DNA of 64,000 nt from Pleurocapsa minor HA4230-MV1. GTDB taxonomy: Bacteria; Cyanobacteriota; Cyanobacteriia; Cyanobacteriales; Xenococcaceae. Numbering within the stretch: the first letter of the stretch is position 1; every line of letters starts with the position of its first letter. The DNA is taken from assembly GCA_019359095.1 (NCBI GenBank), contig JAHHHZ010000019.1, positions 186,001-250,000 of the forward strand, given 5' to 3'. The position numbers and the translations under genes are program-made. Below are positions 52,858 through 61,593 of the stretch, piece after piece. The notes under the pieces were generated by a model, which ran no database searches, was not told where the DNA came from, and saw only the letters and a program-made list of their open reading frames with translations.

Positions 52858-53132
52858 TATTCAAAGGGATTAAGGTCATAGTCAAATTTGGCTTTGCCGC
52901 GAGTGGCGTAAACGGCACGAAGACATTCTTCCAAGTCGTCACCTGCCCACGTACCAGCGTGTCTAAGAATGGAACGCCCAGAAGCAGGGCGATAAGGTTG
53001 TTGAGATTCTGTAACTTTCGGCTTCTCTGAATCTTGTTTTGTTTTTAAATTTCGCAAAAAGTCTAAAGTTTCTTCTAGAAGTTCTTCTGGAGTAGATTCG
53101 ATTTCTTGAAATAATAATTCTTTGATAGTCAT
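52857..53132 (-). CDS. VapB-like antitoxin (DUF2281-type)
   Basis: The protein has 91 residues. The N-terminal part [21 protein letters not shown] is a short helical region typical of DUF2281 antitoxins. The C-terminal part ([20 protein letters not shown] through [10 protein letters not shown]) should wrap around the PIN toxin. It is coupled to the PIN gene by a one-base overlap. The 80-bp gap to the divergent MazEF-like pair probably holds both promoters. Confidence 0.78.
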   Translation of the reverse strand: MTIKELLFQEIESTPEELLEETLDFLRNLKTKQDSEKPKVTESQQPYRPASGRSILRHAGTWAGDDLEECLRAVYATRGKAKFDYDLNPFE

Positions 53133-53212
53133 GGTTTAATCCTCACGTTTTTTTTACCGTTACAGGAAACTTATTCATAATAATAGAGAAAGATTTGTGA
53201 AATAGAGTGTAA

Positions 53213-53488
53213 ATGAATATTCAATTAGTAGATTCGATCGTTCAAATGATTGGCAATCTCCCATTAGCAGAAAGAGAATTAGTCAAACAAAAACTATTTG
53301 CCTTTAATGGCAATAATAGTTCTGAAGATTTAGATAGTCCTACCTTAGAAGACCGTAAGGCTTTTCTGAATAAGCCTTTGGCAGAGCGACAATCTATTCT
53401 GGCTACCCAAGCCGAGAAAATAGCCAAACACTATCAAAATTCGACTGAGTGGCGGGAATTGATGGCTGGGGATATCATTGATGACTAG
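53213..53488 (+). CDS. Antitoxin of a MazEF-like pair
   Basis: The protein has 91 residues and no well-known name. It has a helical N-terminus (VDSIVQMIGNLPLAERELVK) and a C-terminal toxin-binding-type tail (LATQAEKIAKHYQNSTEWRE then LMAGDIIDD). The stop TAG (53486-53488) overlaps the start of the PemK/MazF gene by eight bases, which defines it as the antitoxin by position. Such tails occur in several cyanobacterial antitoxins. Confidence 0.7.
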   Translation: MNIQLVDSIVQMIGNLPLAERELVKQKLFAFNGNNSSEDLDSPTLEDRKAFLNKPLAERQSILATQAEKIAKHYQNSTEWRELMAGDIIDD

Positions 53489-53846
53489 GACAAAACTGCC
53501 CCAGAGAGGGGAAATTTGGTTAGTCAACTTTGACCCAACTATTGGTAAAGAGATCAAAAAAACTAGACCTGCGGTTGTAATTAGTTCTAATGCGATCGGT
53601 ATATTGCCCATCAAGCTAGTTGCTCCTCTTACAGATTGGAAAGATTGGTATAGGGAAAATCTGTGGCACATCAAAATTGAACCCAATAAAGCTAATGGTT
53701 TAGCGAAAGAATCAAGTGTAGATGTGCTACAACTGCGTGGTGTTGATACGCAGAGATTTATTCGTAAACTAGGAATTGTTTCTCCTGAAAAAATGTCTGA
53801 AATTACTATTGCCATAGTTACAGTGATTGAAGCCGACCTATCCTAA
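53481..53846 (+). CDS. MazF/PemK-type endoribonuclease toxin
   Basis: About 121 residues from the ATG at 53481. A TTG three bases earlier is less likely. The MazF fold is clear: QRGEIWLVNFDPTIGKEIKK, TRPAVVISSNAIG, LPIKLVAPLTDW, then ESSVDVLQLRGVDTQRFIRK and a final helix. Toxins of this family cut mRNA at short motifs. The pair is divergent to VapBC and convergent to the specificity gene, with four bases between the stops. Confidence 0.9.
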   Translation: MTRTKLPQRGEIWLVNFDPTIGKEIKKTRPAVVISSNAIGILPIKLVAPLTDWKDWYRENLWHIKIEPNKANGLAKESSVDVLQLRGVDTQRFIRKLGIVSPEKMSEITIAIVTVIEADLS

Positions 53847-53849
53847 TAG

Positions 53850-54992
53850 TTACTGAATCGGAAAGTCAGGAATAGCTTGGTCAATTTTTGTCATTAATTT
53901 AATCGTTTCTTTGAGAGAAACAACAACTTTTTGATAATGCCCGATATCATCTTGACTCAGAGTGCGACCTTTGCGATCCTTGAGCCATTTATGGCAAACT
54001 TGATAGCCGCCAACATGGAAGTTCCAAACCGCTTCAGGTACATCCACAAAGCCGTCTTTTTGTTTGTTGATGATTACTTTGCCATCTTCATATTTAGGAT
54101 GCCCAGCATCGACAATACAGCCGCCACCATTATTGATAAATGGGGATGATGTTTCGTTGAGGATTGGGGATTTCATCAGGTGCAAATTCACCAATTGCTC
54201 TCCCAATTCACTCAATTGACGGAATAAATTGACATTACGGGTAATTGGTATATGAGGAAAATCAATCTGTAATAACTCCGCATAACGGCTACGGTAATTT
54301 GAAGAGTAAAGAATAGCATAAACGTAACTAAATATTGCTTCAGGAGTAGGAGTGTAACCGAGAAATAATTCGATTTCAGTGAAGAATTCATTGGCAATAT
54401 TGGGCTTACGGGTAATTCCCATCATTATTTCTGCTGGGGTCGTAGGATAGAGATAAAGGGGAAATAAAGGTGCTGAATTCCCTGGCCTAGTCGCCATCAC
54501 ACCAAATTCAACTATGTGGGTTGTAACCTGTGCATCACGCCAAGGTTCTCCTCTAACTGAGCGAGATACAGACATTGCTAAATTGTCTCCCATCAGCATA
54601 TGATTCATAACTTTACTGCGTGGACGAGTAACAACGTTAGAATCGTAAACAATATGGCGTAAATCGAACGGTCGATAGAGAATTGGTTTGACACTACAAG
54701 TTGACAAATTATGCTTTGTTGCCAGTATCTCAGCATCTATCTTTTCAGTGGCAATAGTCAAAGCATCTTGGCCGGTAACAATCCCCACACTATTAACAGG
54801 GAATATATCAGTTATTTTCCACCACTTGTCATATTCACGACGCAAATCAGAATCTTGAGGAATTAATAAATAAAAGCTAGATGTTTCAATATCAATACTT
54901 GACCATTCGGTTTTACCAATATCTAAAGCCAACAGAGTTTGGTCTTTTATATTTAGTAGGCCGTGTAAACTCGCGTGAAAAATTTTTGCCAT
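53850..54992 (-). CDS. Type ISP-like restriction enzyme, C-terminal (target recognition) protein
   Basis: The protein has 380 residues and corresponds to the part that follows the methyltransferase in single-chain type ISP-like enzymes: KIFHASLHGLLNIKDQTLLA, then LYRPFDLRHIVYDSNVVTRP, PLFPLYLYP, FLGYTPTPEAIFSYVYAILY and a tail with VWNFHVGGYQVCHKWLKDRK. It should carry the sequence-recognition function. AGGAG lies eight bases before the ATG at 54992, overlapping the end of the upstream gene, so it is a true separate cistron. It follows the methyltransferase by only five bases. Confidence 0.82.
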   Translation of the reverse strand: MAKIFHASLHGLLNIKDQTLLALDIGKTEWSSIDIETSSFYLLIPQDSDLRREYDKWWKITDIFPVNSVGIVTGQDALTIATEKIDAEILATKHNLSTCSVKPILYRPFDLRHIVYDSNVVTRPRSKVMNHMLMGDNLAMSVSRSVRGEPWRDAQVTTHIVEFGVMATRPGNSAPLFPLYLYPTTPAEIMMGITRKPNIANEFFTEIELFLGYTPTPEAIFSYVYAILYSSNYRSRYAELLQIDFPHIPITRNVNLFRQLSELGEQLVNLHLMKSPILNETSSPFINNGGGCIVDAGHPKYEDGKVIINKQKDGFVDVPEAVWNFHVGGYQVCHKWLKDRKGRTLSQDDIGHYQKVVVSLKETIKLMTKIDQAIPDFPIQ

Positions 54993-54997
54993 TTTAT

Positions 54998-57028
54998 TTA
55001 CTCCTGAGCAGGTAATTTAACCATTAAACCGATCGCGACACCCTGCTGAATATCAAAGACATTCTCATCCTTCGAGCCATCTGGTGCGACTTCCTTCTTC
55101 TTGCTATTACCATGTAGATCGAAAACATACATCTCATCAAAAGTCTTGTCCAGACTGCGCCGCATTCCCCGAAACGTCGGATTATCCAGATAACCATGAT
55201 TGGTAATAAAAGCCAAAATCCCTTTCCCCGTCTGCTGAATTCGCCACTGAGAAAACCGAATAAACTTCACATAGTCATCCTGTAACCACTTGGAATTCTT
55301 CTCACCCAAAGGCTTTCCATCCACTTGGTAATAGTCCTTGAGCAGATTGCTAATCCACTCGCCCTTATTCTCCGAATGCCCCGAATACGGTGGATTTCCA
55401 ACAATTACCATCACTGGCTCATCCTGCTTAATGCTGGTAGCCTCATGAGCTTCATCGGCAATAAACTCATCAAATAGAGTCTCAGACTTGCGCGGGGTAT
55501 TATCCAACGTATTCGTCAGATACACCTTCAACCGCTGATTGGGATCGAATTCATACCCACTCTCCTGCAAAAACAAACTCAGCTTCAGGTGAGCGATCGC
55601 ATAGGGAGCCATCAACAACTCAAACCCTGCCACCCTCGGCAACAAATGATCGCGCACATATTGCGACCACGACATCTCCCCAAACCGTTCCTTAATCAAC
55701 CGCTGAGACTCTACATCCCCATCAGTCCCCTTAAACCGCCGCTCCACCAACTGAAAAATCCACAGTAGAAACGTGCCTGTACCCGTAGCTGGGTCTAAAA
55801 TCATCACATCAGGATCTGCCAACCCTAGCGGCTTGTTAAACTTATCCTTGAGCAGAATATCCACACTCCGCACCATGTAAGAAACTACCGATTCAGGAGT
55901 GTAGTAAACTCCACGATTCTTTTTCAGCTTGGGATTGTAAGCGGCTAGAAACGGCTCATAAAAATGGATGATAATATCGTCACGATTTCCCGTCTGGGAG
56001 AAATCACTCAAAATCGCCTCTATCTTCGCCGCCCGCAGAATTCCAAAAATATTGGCAATCTCCGTAATCAGTTCATCACCCAGATCTTCAGCTTTCTGCT
56101 TAGAAACATCCTTAAATAACTGTCGTAAAAACGGATTCGTCTCTGGCAACTGCTGCCATGCTGACTCTCGATCAAACAATGGCTGCTTAACCGCAGGATC
56201 TAGCTGCAACTCTTTCTGCCAACTAATATGACTAAATACTCGCGCCGTAAATAAGGCATAAGCTACCGTCTGAGCGTAGATATCGGCAAACCCATACTCC
56301 TTATCAGTTTTCGCCTCCAGCTTCAAAAAAGGTAGTAATTCCTGCTGAAAACTTGCCAACAGCTTGTGCAAATAACCATCCTGCTTTTCCTGCCGATAAA
56401 CCTGGGGAATAATCCCTTCGATTCTTTTCGCCACCGTCGCTAATTGCTGGGCTAATTCCTTCGCAGTTTCAATTGGCTTATAAAACGCAAACTCCGCCAG
56501 GGGAATCGACAGCATCGCCTTGTGCGCCACAGGTAGAGTACCCTGTTTAAGGCGTTCTAGACGCGATCGCAACTCCGCCGATCCCATCTCAAAGTTTTGA
56601 ATATTCCGCTGCTTTAGCCCGCCCTCAGTCGGCAATACCAAAGTCGCCTGCCCTGTCTCTCCCGATGGCAACAGCAAATACATCACAGGTTTCTGTTCAT
56701 TAACTCGATCAATATAATGCCCATAAATTTCTTGCTGCTGTTCGGGACTGGTTAAAAATGCCTTAATTTCGCGATCGCCCTTAGAATTAAGTTCGTCATA
56801 AAACCCAACTGCGATCGGCTGTGTCTCTTCTGCTGCTGAGTGACTTTCTCCTGGTCGCAAAAACCAAAATCGAGAACCAGAGCGATCGCGCAGTGCGATC
56901 GGATAATCTAATAGTTCTTTGAGGGCTTCAACACGGCTTTTTTCATCACCACTCATAACAGATTTAAACTGTTGAGTCGTAAAGCTTAAAGATTTAATTT
57001 TTTCGGATTTAATTGGAGCTTGAACCAT
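54998..57028 (-). CDS. Type ISP-like N6-adenine DNA methyltransferase protein
   Basis: About 676 residues from the ATG at 57028 (MVQAPIKSEKIKSL), which has GGAG seven bases upstream. The longer frame to 57136 would read through a dispersed repeat and is unlikely. Motif I is DPATGTGTFLLWIFQLVER, motif IV is NPPYSGHSENKG (NPPY), and the family helical region lies between. It ends FDIQQGVAIGLMVKLPAQE where related single-chain enzymes continue into the recognition domain. No helicase or nuclease domain is present, unlike LlaGI-type enzymes. The PLD-helicase protein nearby may supply that function. Confidence 0.88.
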   Translation of the reverse strand: MVQAPIKSEKIKSLSFTTQQFKSVMSGDEKSRVEALKELLDYPIALRDRSGSRFWFLRPGESHSAAEETQPIAVGFYDELNSKGDREIKAFLTSPEQQQEIYGHYIDRVNEQKPVMYLLLPSGETGQATLVLPTEGGLKQRNIQNFEMGSAELRSRLERLKQGTLPVAHKAMLSIPLAEFAFYKPIETAKELAQQLATVAKRIEGIIPQVYRQEKQDGYLHKLLASFQQELLPFLKLEAKTDKEYGFADIYAQTVAYALFTARVFSHISWQKELQLDPAVKQPLFDRESAWQQLPETNPFLRQLFKDVSKQKAEDLGDELITEIANIFGILRAAKIEAILSDFSQTGNRDDIIIHFYEPFLAAYNPKLKKNRGVYYTPESVVSYMVRSVDILLKDKFNKPLGLADPDVMILDPATGTGTFLLWIFQLVERRFKGTDGDVESQRLIKERFGEMSWSQYVRDHLLPRVAGFELLMAPYAIAHLKLSLFLQESGYEFDPNQRLKVYLTNTLDNTPRKSETLFDEFIADEAHEATSIKQDEPVMVIVGNPPYSGHSENKGEWISNLLKDYYQVDGKPLGEKNSKWLQDDYVKFIRFSQWRIQQTGKGILAFITNHGYLDNPTFRGMRRSLDKTFDEMYVFDLHGNSKKKEVAPDGSKDENVFDIQQGVAIGLMVKLPAQE

Positions 57029-57059
57029 AATAATTCTCCATAAAAAAGCACGCAGAATC

Positions 57060-57170
57060 CCTGTCACGCACTGCCGATAAGTGCGTAAAGACGTGAATAT
57101 TAGCGGACGGGCGCGGTCTTGGGGGTTTCCACCCAACTAAGCGGTGCAAGCCCCATGAGCGACCCGTTCA
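57060..57170. repeat. Dispersed palindromic repeat upstream of the methyltransferase
   Basis: The stretch contains GCGCGGTCTTGGGGGTTTCC and several GC-rich short inverted pieces in an otherwise AT-rich region. A related sequence is found inside the HExxH gene (46468-46560). It separates the XRE regulator from the methyltransferase. Confidence 0.5.
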
Positions 57171-57220
57171 AGAAGTTAGTGATTAAATTTCGTTTCGCCT
57201 TGATTAAAAGGCTGACAGTT

Positions 57221-57496
57221 TTAGTTAACTGATTTAGCTAGATAGTTTTCCAGTAACTCATCACCTCGTTTTCCTAACTCTGTAAGCTTTGCCTCAATTA
57301 GCTTGAGAGCCATTGGAGAAGGTTGAGAATGACCGTTTTCCCATCGGTTAACCGTTGGCGTAACTACTCCTAATTCAACACTTAGCTGCTGTTGGGTCAG
57401 ATTGAGCTTCTGTCGAAGCGAACGAATCAACTCACCTACTTGAGGCTGTTTCATCGCGCTGATTTTTATTGACTGCATAGGTGCAATAAAGCTCAT
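57221..57496 (-). CDS. XRE-family transcriptional regulator
   Basis: The protein has up to 91 residues. It has the classic HTH_XRE pattern GELIRSLRQKLNLTQQQLSV then ELGVVTPTVNRWENGHSQPS. The domain starts at MKQPQVGELI (ATG 57454), so the first 14 residues of the longest frame may not be made. It lies upstream of the methyltransferase on the same strand, in the position of a controller protein of a restriction system. Confidence 0.82.
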   Translation of the reverse strand: MSFIAPMQSIKISAMKQPQVGELIRSLRQKLNLTQQQLSVELGVVTPTVNRWENGHSQPSPMALKLIEAKLTELGKRGDELLENYLAKSVN

Positions 57497-58349
57497 TTAA
57501 GTTATATTGAGCTTCTATTTATTTATTTGATATATTGTTTGATTTCGTAAACGTTATATTGTCGAATATAGCTGTGATCCCAAGCAGATGTAATCGCGAT
57601 TTACCCTTAATCTCAATAAAATCTTCAATTATCCGAAATTGAGCTACACATACCAAATGTAGCGGAATATAGCTAACAAATTCTTTAAATTACGTTATTT
57701 TAGTTCTATATCTAGCGTCCTATCGAGAAATACCTACAGTACTTTTGTACCTAGTACAAATACTTTTTTAACTCCAATACTTTCCTACTTTAAGATCCAC
57801 TACAACTGGAATAGAGTAGTCATTCTTGAGCCTAAGATTACTCATTGATGATGAGCTTTAAAATAATCGTGTTTGCGATCGCTAATTTAGAAGCTGCTCA
57901 AATCCTTCTCCAGAATCAATTTATCTCACTTAATCATTGGAATTACTAAACCTGCTCTAACGTATTAAGGCGGTTGACTATGTTTTGGTCTGATTAAATT
58001 TCGCTATTCGACCAAAATTTTTCTGTTGCTATACAAACGCTTAAATCATTTATTTTGCAATTACAAAAATACAAAAGTTGGCTTACGCCCTCTCAATGAA
58101 ACCTTGCAATTTACTTGCTCAATCCCTTGATTGCATAACTGTTTGCTATAAATTCAATATAGGAGATCGCCTTCAAGCTGTCGTCTATATCAAGTTAAAA
58201 TTTTTACAGTACAAATTGATAGAGTCGCCATGCGATCGCGGAGTAGAAGGTTGGCTATAACTTAAGTTAGAATCGGATGCACTGATTTGTTTGAGAGTAC
58301 ACCTGAACACGTCGCGAATGCTTACGATTCGGTAAATACAATGCATAAA
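57497..58349. other. Intergenic region without a convincing gene
   Basis: The 0.85 kb between the XRE gene and the terminator of the 58394 gene is AT-rich, with scattered stops in all frames and only short frames (for example 60 codons at 58078) that lack a ribosome binding site or domain. No RNA gene or repeat could be assigned. Confidence 0.4.
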
Positions 58350-58389
58350 AGCAGTTCGTCTAGATTAAATTTAATCTGGACGAACTGCT
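58350..58389 (-). terminator. Strong intrinsic terminator after the pirin operon
   Basis: A near-perfect 20-bp stem: AGCAGTTCGTC (58350-58360) pairs with GACGAACTGCT (58379-58389) and AGATTAAA with TTTAATCT, with one T-G pair between. On the minus strand it is followed by TTTT. It begins five bases after the stop of the 58394 gene, as expected of its terminator. Confidence 0.8.
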
Positions 58390-58393
58390 CAAT

Positions 58394-58807
58394 TTATAGT
58401 TGAACCTTAGTCGCTAGCAGTGTAACCAAATCAGCATGAGCTAACACCACATCGGGGTTGTGTTGAAACGCCGCATCATACTTCACAGCAAAGTCATTTC
58501 CAGCTTCATCAGGTGTGAGTAGAATCCGAACATCAGCAATGACAGCGATCGCCTCAGAGGTGATAGGCTCATCAGAGTGGATTAACTCATCAGTTTGCAC
58601 GATCGATTCTGAAAGGCGATGCAACCAGGCAAATTGATCGTGATCGATCGCCAGTTGCAGCAATTCGCTGTTAGAGACCCGTCCGCGCACCTGTTCGTAA
58701 TGAATACGCTCTGTATCCAACAACAGTTTATGCAAATGCAATAACTTGATGCGTATATCGGTCAGCAGTTGATGTTGGGTAATGCGGTGTTGAAGTGTGT
58801 TAAGCAT
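58394..58807 (-). CDS. Small conserved hypothetical protein downstream of pirin
   Basis: The protein has 137 residues from the ATG at 58807 (MLNTLQHRITQHQ), overlapping the end of the pirin gene by eight bases. The longer frame to 58828 is less likely. It is helical, with HLHKLLLDTERIHYEQVRGR, LAIDHDQFAWLHRLSESIV and LTPDEAGNDFAVKYDAAFQ. I do not know its function. The tight overlap suggests that it is made together with pirin. The strong hairpin directly after it ends the operon. Confidence 0.7.
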   Translation of the reverse strand: MLNTLQHRITQHQLLTDIRIKLLHLHKLLLDTERIHYEQVRGRVSNSELLQLAIDHDQFAWLHRLSESIVQTDELIHSDEPITSEAIAVIADVRILLTPDEAGNDFAVKYDAAFQHNPDVVLAHADLVTLLATKVQL

Positions 58808-59693
58808 AAATATGTCCCATCCTTCCATTTTGGTAATCGTCGATCGCTTGCAGTATTTCGGCTTCAGTATTCATCACAAAAGGACCATAGCGCACCACAG
58901 GTTCATTCAGTGGCACTCCAGCAATCAGCAGTAGATCGAGGGGTTGGGTGGCATCCGCAGGATTAGCGATCGCCACTTCCTCACCATCAGGTGCAAAAAT
59001 CACCATTTGCCCATCCTCACCCCGTTCCTGCTCAGTGCCAAACAAACCAGACCCATCGAGGACATAGGTAAAGGCGTTGTACTCTTTCGGTACCGATTGA
59101 ACAATGCTTGCTCCCGGTTGGAGCGTGAAGTGCAGATAGATAATCGGGGTGCGGGTTTCAATCACCGCTTTCGCCCCCAACGATTCTCCCGCAATCACTC
59201 GCACTGTCACTGACCCATCTTTGGTCTGAGCCACTGGAATCTGCGCTGACGGAATTTCCTGATAGCGAGGAGCAATCATCTTGTCCCGCTGTGGCAAGTT
59301 GACCCAGAGTTGAATGCCGTGCAGTCGCCCACCCGTGCGGGTAAACTCAGCTTCTGGCATTTCGGAATGTACTACGCCTGCTCCAGCGGTCATCCACTGC
59401 ACATCACCGGGATTGAGCAGTCCGGCATGACCGACCGAGTCCTTGTGTTCCAGCCGTCCATCCAGGACGTAGCTGACGGTTTCAAAGCCACGATGGGGAT
59501 GATCTGGTGCGCCCTTTGCTTGACCGGGCTTCTGATTCACGGGACCCAATTCATCGAGGAGGAGAAAGGGGTCAAACTCGGAAAAGCTACTCTTGGGAAA
59601 AGGACGACGCACCAGGAAGCCGGCTCCTTCAAGCGTTTCTACACTATTAATGATTCCAGCAACGGTTCGGAGTGTTTGAGTTTGAGTTGTCAT
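58800..59693 (-). CDS. Pirin family protein (quercetinase-like bicupin)
   Basis: About 297 residues from the ATG at 59693, with GGAGG eight bases upstream. Metal ligands of the N-terminal cupin are visible in APDHPHRGFETVSYVLDG, RLEHKDS and AGAGVVHSEMP. The C-terminal cupin contains YLHFTLQPGASI. Pirins bind iron; some act as quercetin dioxygenases and others as redox-sensing cofactors, and the sequence does not decide between these. It diverges from the PadR regulator gene and is probably controlled by it. Confidence 0.93.
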   Translation of the reverse strand: MTTQTQTLRTVAGIINSVETLEGAGFLVRRPFPKSSFSEFDPFLLLDELGPVNQKPGQAKGAPDHPHRGFETVSYVLDGRLEHKDSVGHAGLLNPGDVQWMTAGAGVVHSEMPEAEFTRTGGRLHGIQLWVNLPQRDKMIAPRYQEIPSAQIPVAQTKDGSVTVRVIAGESLGAKAVIETRTPIIYLHFTLQPGASIVQSVPKEYNAFTYVLDGSGLFGTEQERGEDGQMVIFAPDGEEVAIANPADATQPLDLLLIAGVPLNEPVVRYGPFVMNTEAEILQAIDDYQNGRMGHIYA

Positions 59694-59732
59694 ACAGTTG
59701 CCTCCAAGCAAACAGTTTACAAAACTTGTCCT

Positions 59733-59752
59733 ATATATGATTAGTCATATAT
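59733..59752. promoter_or_regulatory. Inverted repeat in the pirin-padR divergent promoter region
   Basis: ATATATGA, four bases (TTAG), TCATATAT: a perfect 8-bp inverted repeat centred between the divergent pirin and padR genes. Size, symmetry and AT-richness fit a PadR-type operator (ATGT/ACAT-like half sites are common), so autoregulation plus control of pirin is likely. Confidence 0.55.
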
Positions 59753-59817
59753 TAGCATAGAAGTATATAAATTCTATGGGTAGGGCTTGCCCTCCCTGTT
59801 CGTTCGGTAAACCGCCT

Positions 59818-60360
59818 ATGTCTCTTGCCCATGTGATTCTGGGTCTGCTCCAACAACAGGAGCGGACAGGCTACGACCTCAAAACCAAGTGCTTTGACGA
59901 TTGCATTGCCCATCTATGGCCAGCAGATCAGGCACAGATTTATCGGACTTTAGACAAACTGGAGTCACAGGGGTGGATTACCTGTACCGTCGAGATTCAG
60001 CACGATCGCCCCAATCGCAAGGTTTATCGAATTACTGAAGCAGGTGAAGTAGAGTTAACCCACTGGCTCCAGACGCATCATCCGTTGCCCGTGTTGCGAG
60101 AGCCGTTGCTGGTGCAGCTCTATTTTGCGGCTCAGTTGCCTCACGAGGCGATCGTGGATCTGCTAGAGCAGGAACTGGAAGCACGGCAAGAAAAGCTAGC
60201 CCAGTGTGAGGAGATCGAGGCTCTATCTTTGAGTAATCCGACTGCATCGCACGAACAAAAACTGCATCGACTAGTTTTGGACTTAGTGAAGCAACGGGAA
60301 CAGACTTATTTAGATTGGTTGCAAAAGGCGATCGCAGCAATCCGTAGCCAATCAACGTAA
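59818..60360 (+). CDS. PadR-family transcriptional regulator
   Basis: About 180 residues from the ATG at 59818 (MSLAHVILGLLQQQ). A longer frame from 59776 adds 14 unconserved residues. The winged helix is typical: RTGYDLKTKCFDD, then DQAQIYRTLDKLESQGWI and RKVYRITEAGEVELTHWL. The C-terminal half forms the dimerising helices. It is transcribed away from the pirin gene. The inducing signal is not evident. Confidence 0.92.
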   Translation: MSLAHVILGLLQQQERTGYDLKTKCFDDCIAHLWPADQAQIYRTLDKLESQGWITCTVEIQHDRPNRKVYRITEAGEVELTHWLQTHHPLPVLREPLLVQLYFAAQLPHEAIVDLLEQELEARQEKLAQCEEIEALSLSNPTASHEQKLHRLVLDLVKQREQTYLDWLQKAIAAIRSQST

Positions 60361-60369
60361 ATTCCATTT

Positions 60370-60924
60370 TCAGATCGAGTTCACGTCTGCCATCACTTCC
60401 ACGAGCGCCAGACCGTTATAGACTAGGGTATCCGCGATCGCTTGGTCTAAGTCTTGCTTTTGAGTGACTTGTACACCCATGCCACCGCAGATTTCAGCAT
60501 ACTTAGCAAAGCTGGGATTGTGTAAGGAGGTCTGCCACACATCCCATTCCTCGGCTCGCTGTTCCTTGCTGATTTTGCCCAGTTCGCAGTTGTTGAGCAG
60601 GATATGGGTAACGTTCATGTTGTATTTCACGGCGGTGGTAAACTCCCCCATATACTGACCAAAGCCGCCATCTCCTGAGACAGAGACAATGGGGCGATGA
60701 CCTTCGGTCGGTCGGAGACCATCGTGTCCCACAGCGGCCCAGGCTCCCATTGCTCCCAGAAAACCAAAGCCAATCGAACCCAGGTAGCCCGACATCAGCA
60801 CGGATTGAACACGGCACTCAAAGTATCGTCCAAAGGAATAGGTATTGTTTCCCACATCGACCGAGATCAGGGCGTTTTCAGGAACCTGGCGGGTCATGGC
60901 TGCAAAAATCGCCGCCGAATTCAC
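60370..60924 (-). pseudogene. Thiamine-diphosphate enzyme, C-terminal fragment
   Basis: The frame has 184 codons and covers only the C-terminal ThDP-binding domain of a pyruvate oxidase/acetolactate synthase-like enzyme. The motif GDG...NN is complete (IVSVSGDGGFGQYMGEF to HILLNN), with GYLGSIGFGFLGAMGAW before it. Full enzymes have 550-600 residues. An in-frame TAA six bases upstream of the GTG start shows that the first two domains are lost. It ends nine bases after the padR stop, in convergent orientation. Probably inactive. Confidence 0.75.
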
Positions 60925-61113
60925 GCTAAATTAAATCAAACGATTATAGATTTAATTAAACCATGATTTTGAGACATAAACGTTAGATTAAAAGGTACAT
61001 TTAATCCAGACAGTTGTACAGCTTCCTTATTGAGAAACAGATGAAGCCAAGAACAGATAAAGCTTCTTTGCTTTCATGATTAATCCGCCCATAACCAAGC
61101 ATTATCTTGCTGC

Positions 61114-61593
61114 TCATGAAAAACTGTAGAAGCGACGATGTAAGTCTCGTACTTGCTCAGCTAAGTCGGGAACTGGACCCTCTACCACGAGGCTTGGAAC
61201 GACCTCGTTAATGGGTAGACTCCGTACAGGAGATGCTGAAACCCCTAACTCGGCGAGCCAAGTAGACAGTTGCGTGGAAGAACTGATGTACACAATACGT
61301 CCTAGCCCAACCCAACCATGAGCGGCAGCACACATCGGACAGTGTTCCCCAGAGGTGAAAACGGTCGACGCTGCTCTTTCCTCGATGGTCATGTTCGCCG
61401 CCGCCCAGCGCGCTAGAGCGAACTCTGGATGGCGAGTTTGATCGCCAGAGCCGACATGGTTACGTTCCTCAGCGAGAACGGTTCCGTCGGCAGCGACAAG
61501 CACAGAGCCAAATGGCTCGTCTCCTGCCTCCAAAGCTTTGGTTGCCAGTTCTATGCAGCGGTGTAAATTCTGCAACTCAGCGTCGTTAATCAT
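61114..61593 (-). CDS. Nucleoside/guanine deaminase-like protein
   Basis: The protein has 159 residues. It belongs to the cytidine/deoxycytidylate deaminase fold with the zinc motifs HPEFALARWA (HxE) and SGEHCPMCAAA (PCxxC). The length and the final aromatic-rich tail fit guanine or nucleoside deaminases of the GuaD/TadA-like branch, which free ammonia from purine bases or nucleosides. A ribosome binding site (AGGAG, then CCTCC) lies shortly before the ATG at 61593. It stands alone between a truncated gene and a non-coding region. Confidence 0.88.
   Translation of the reverse strand: MINDAELQNLHRCIELATKALEAGDEPFGSVLVAADGTVLAEERNHVGSGDQTRHPEFALARWAAANMTIEERAASTVFTSGEHCPMCAAAHGWVGLGRIVYISSSTQLSTWLAELGVSASPVRSLPINEVVPSLVVEGPVPDLAEQVRDLHRRFYSFS

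Noticed and set aside
48132-57028. A complete DISARM system
   Set aside because: No drmB (DUF1998)-like gene or separate drmA/drmC is visible, and the methyltransferase is of type ISP form. Only partial resemblance remains.
54998-57136. A 36-residue N-terminal extension of the methyltransferase
   Set aside because: The extension is encoded by a dispersed repeat, while the ATG at 57028 has a good ribosome binding site and begins the conserved part.
58078-58260. A 60-codon frame in the 57.5-58.3 kb gap
   Set aside because: It has a weak start and no recognisable motif, and lies in AT-rich non-coding sequence.
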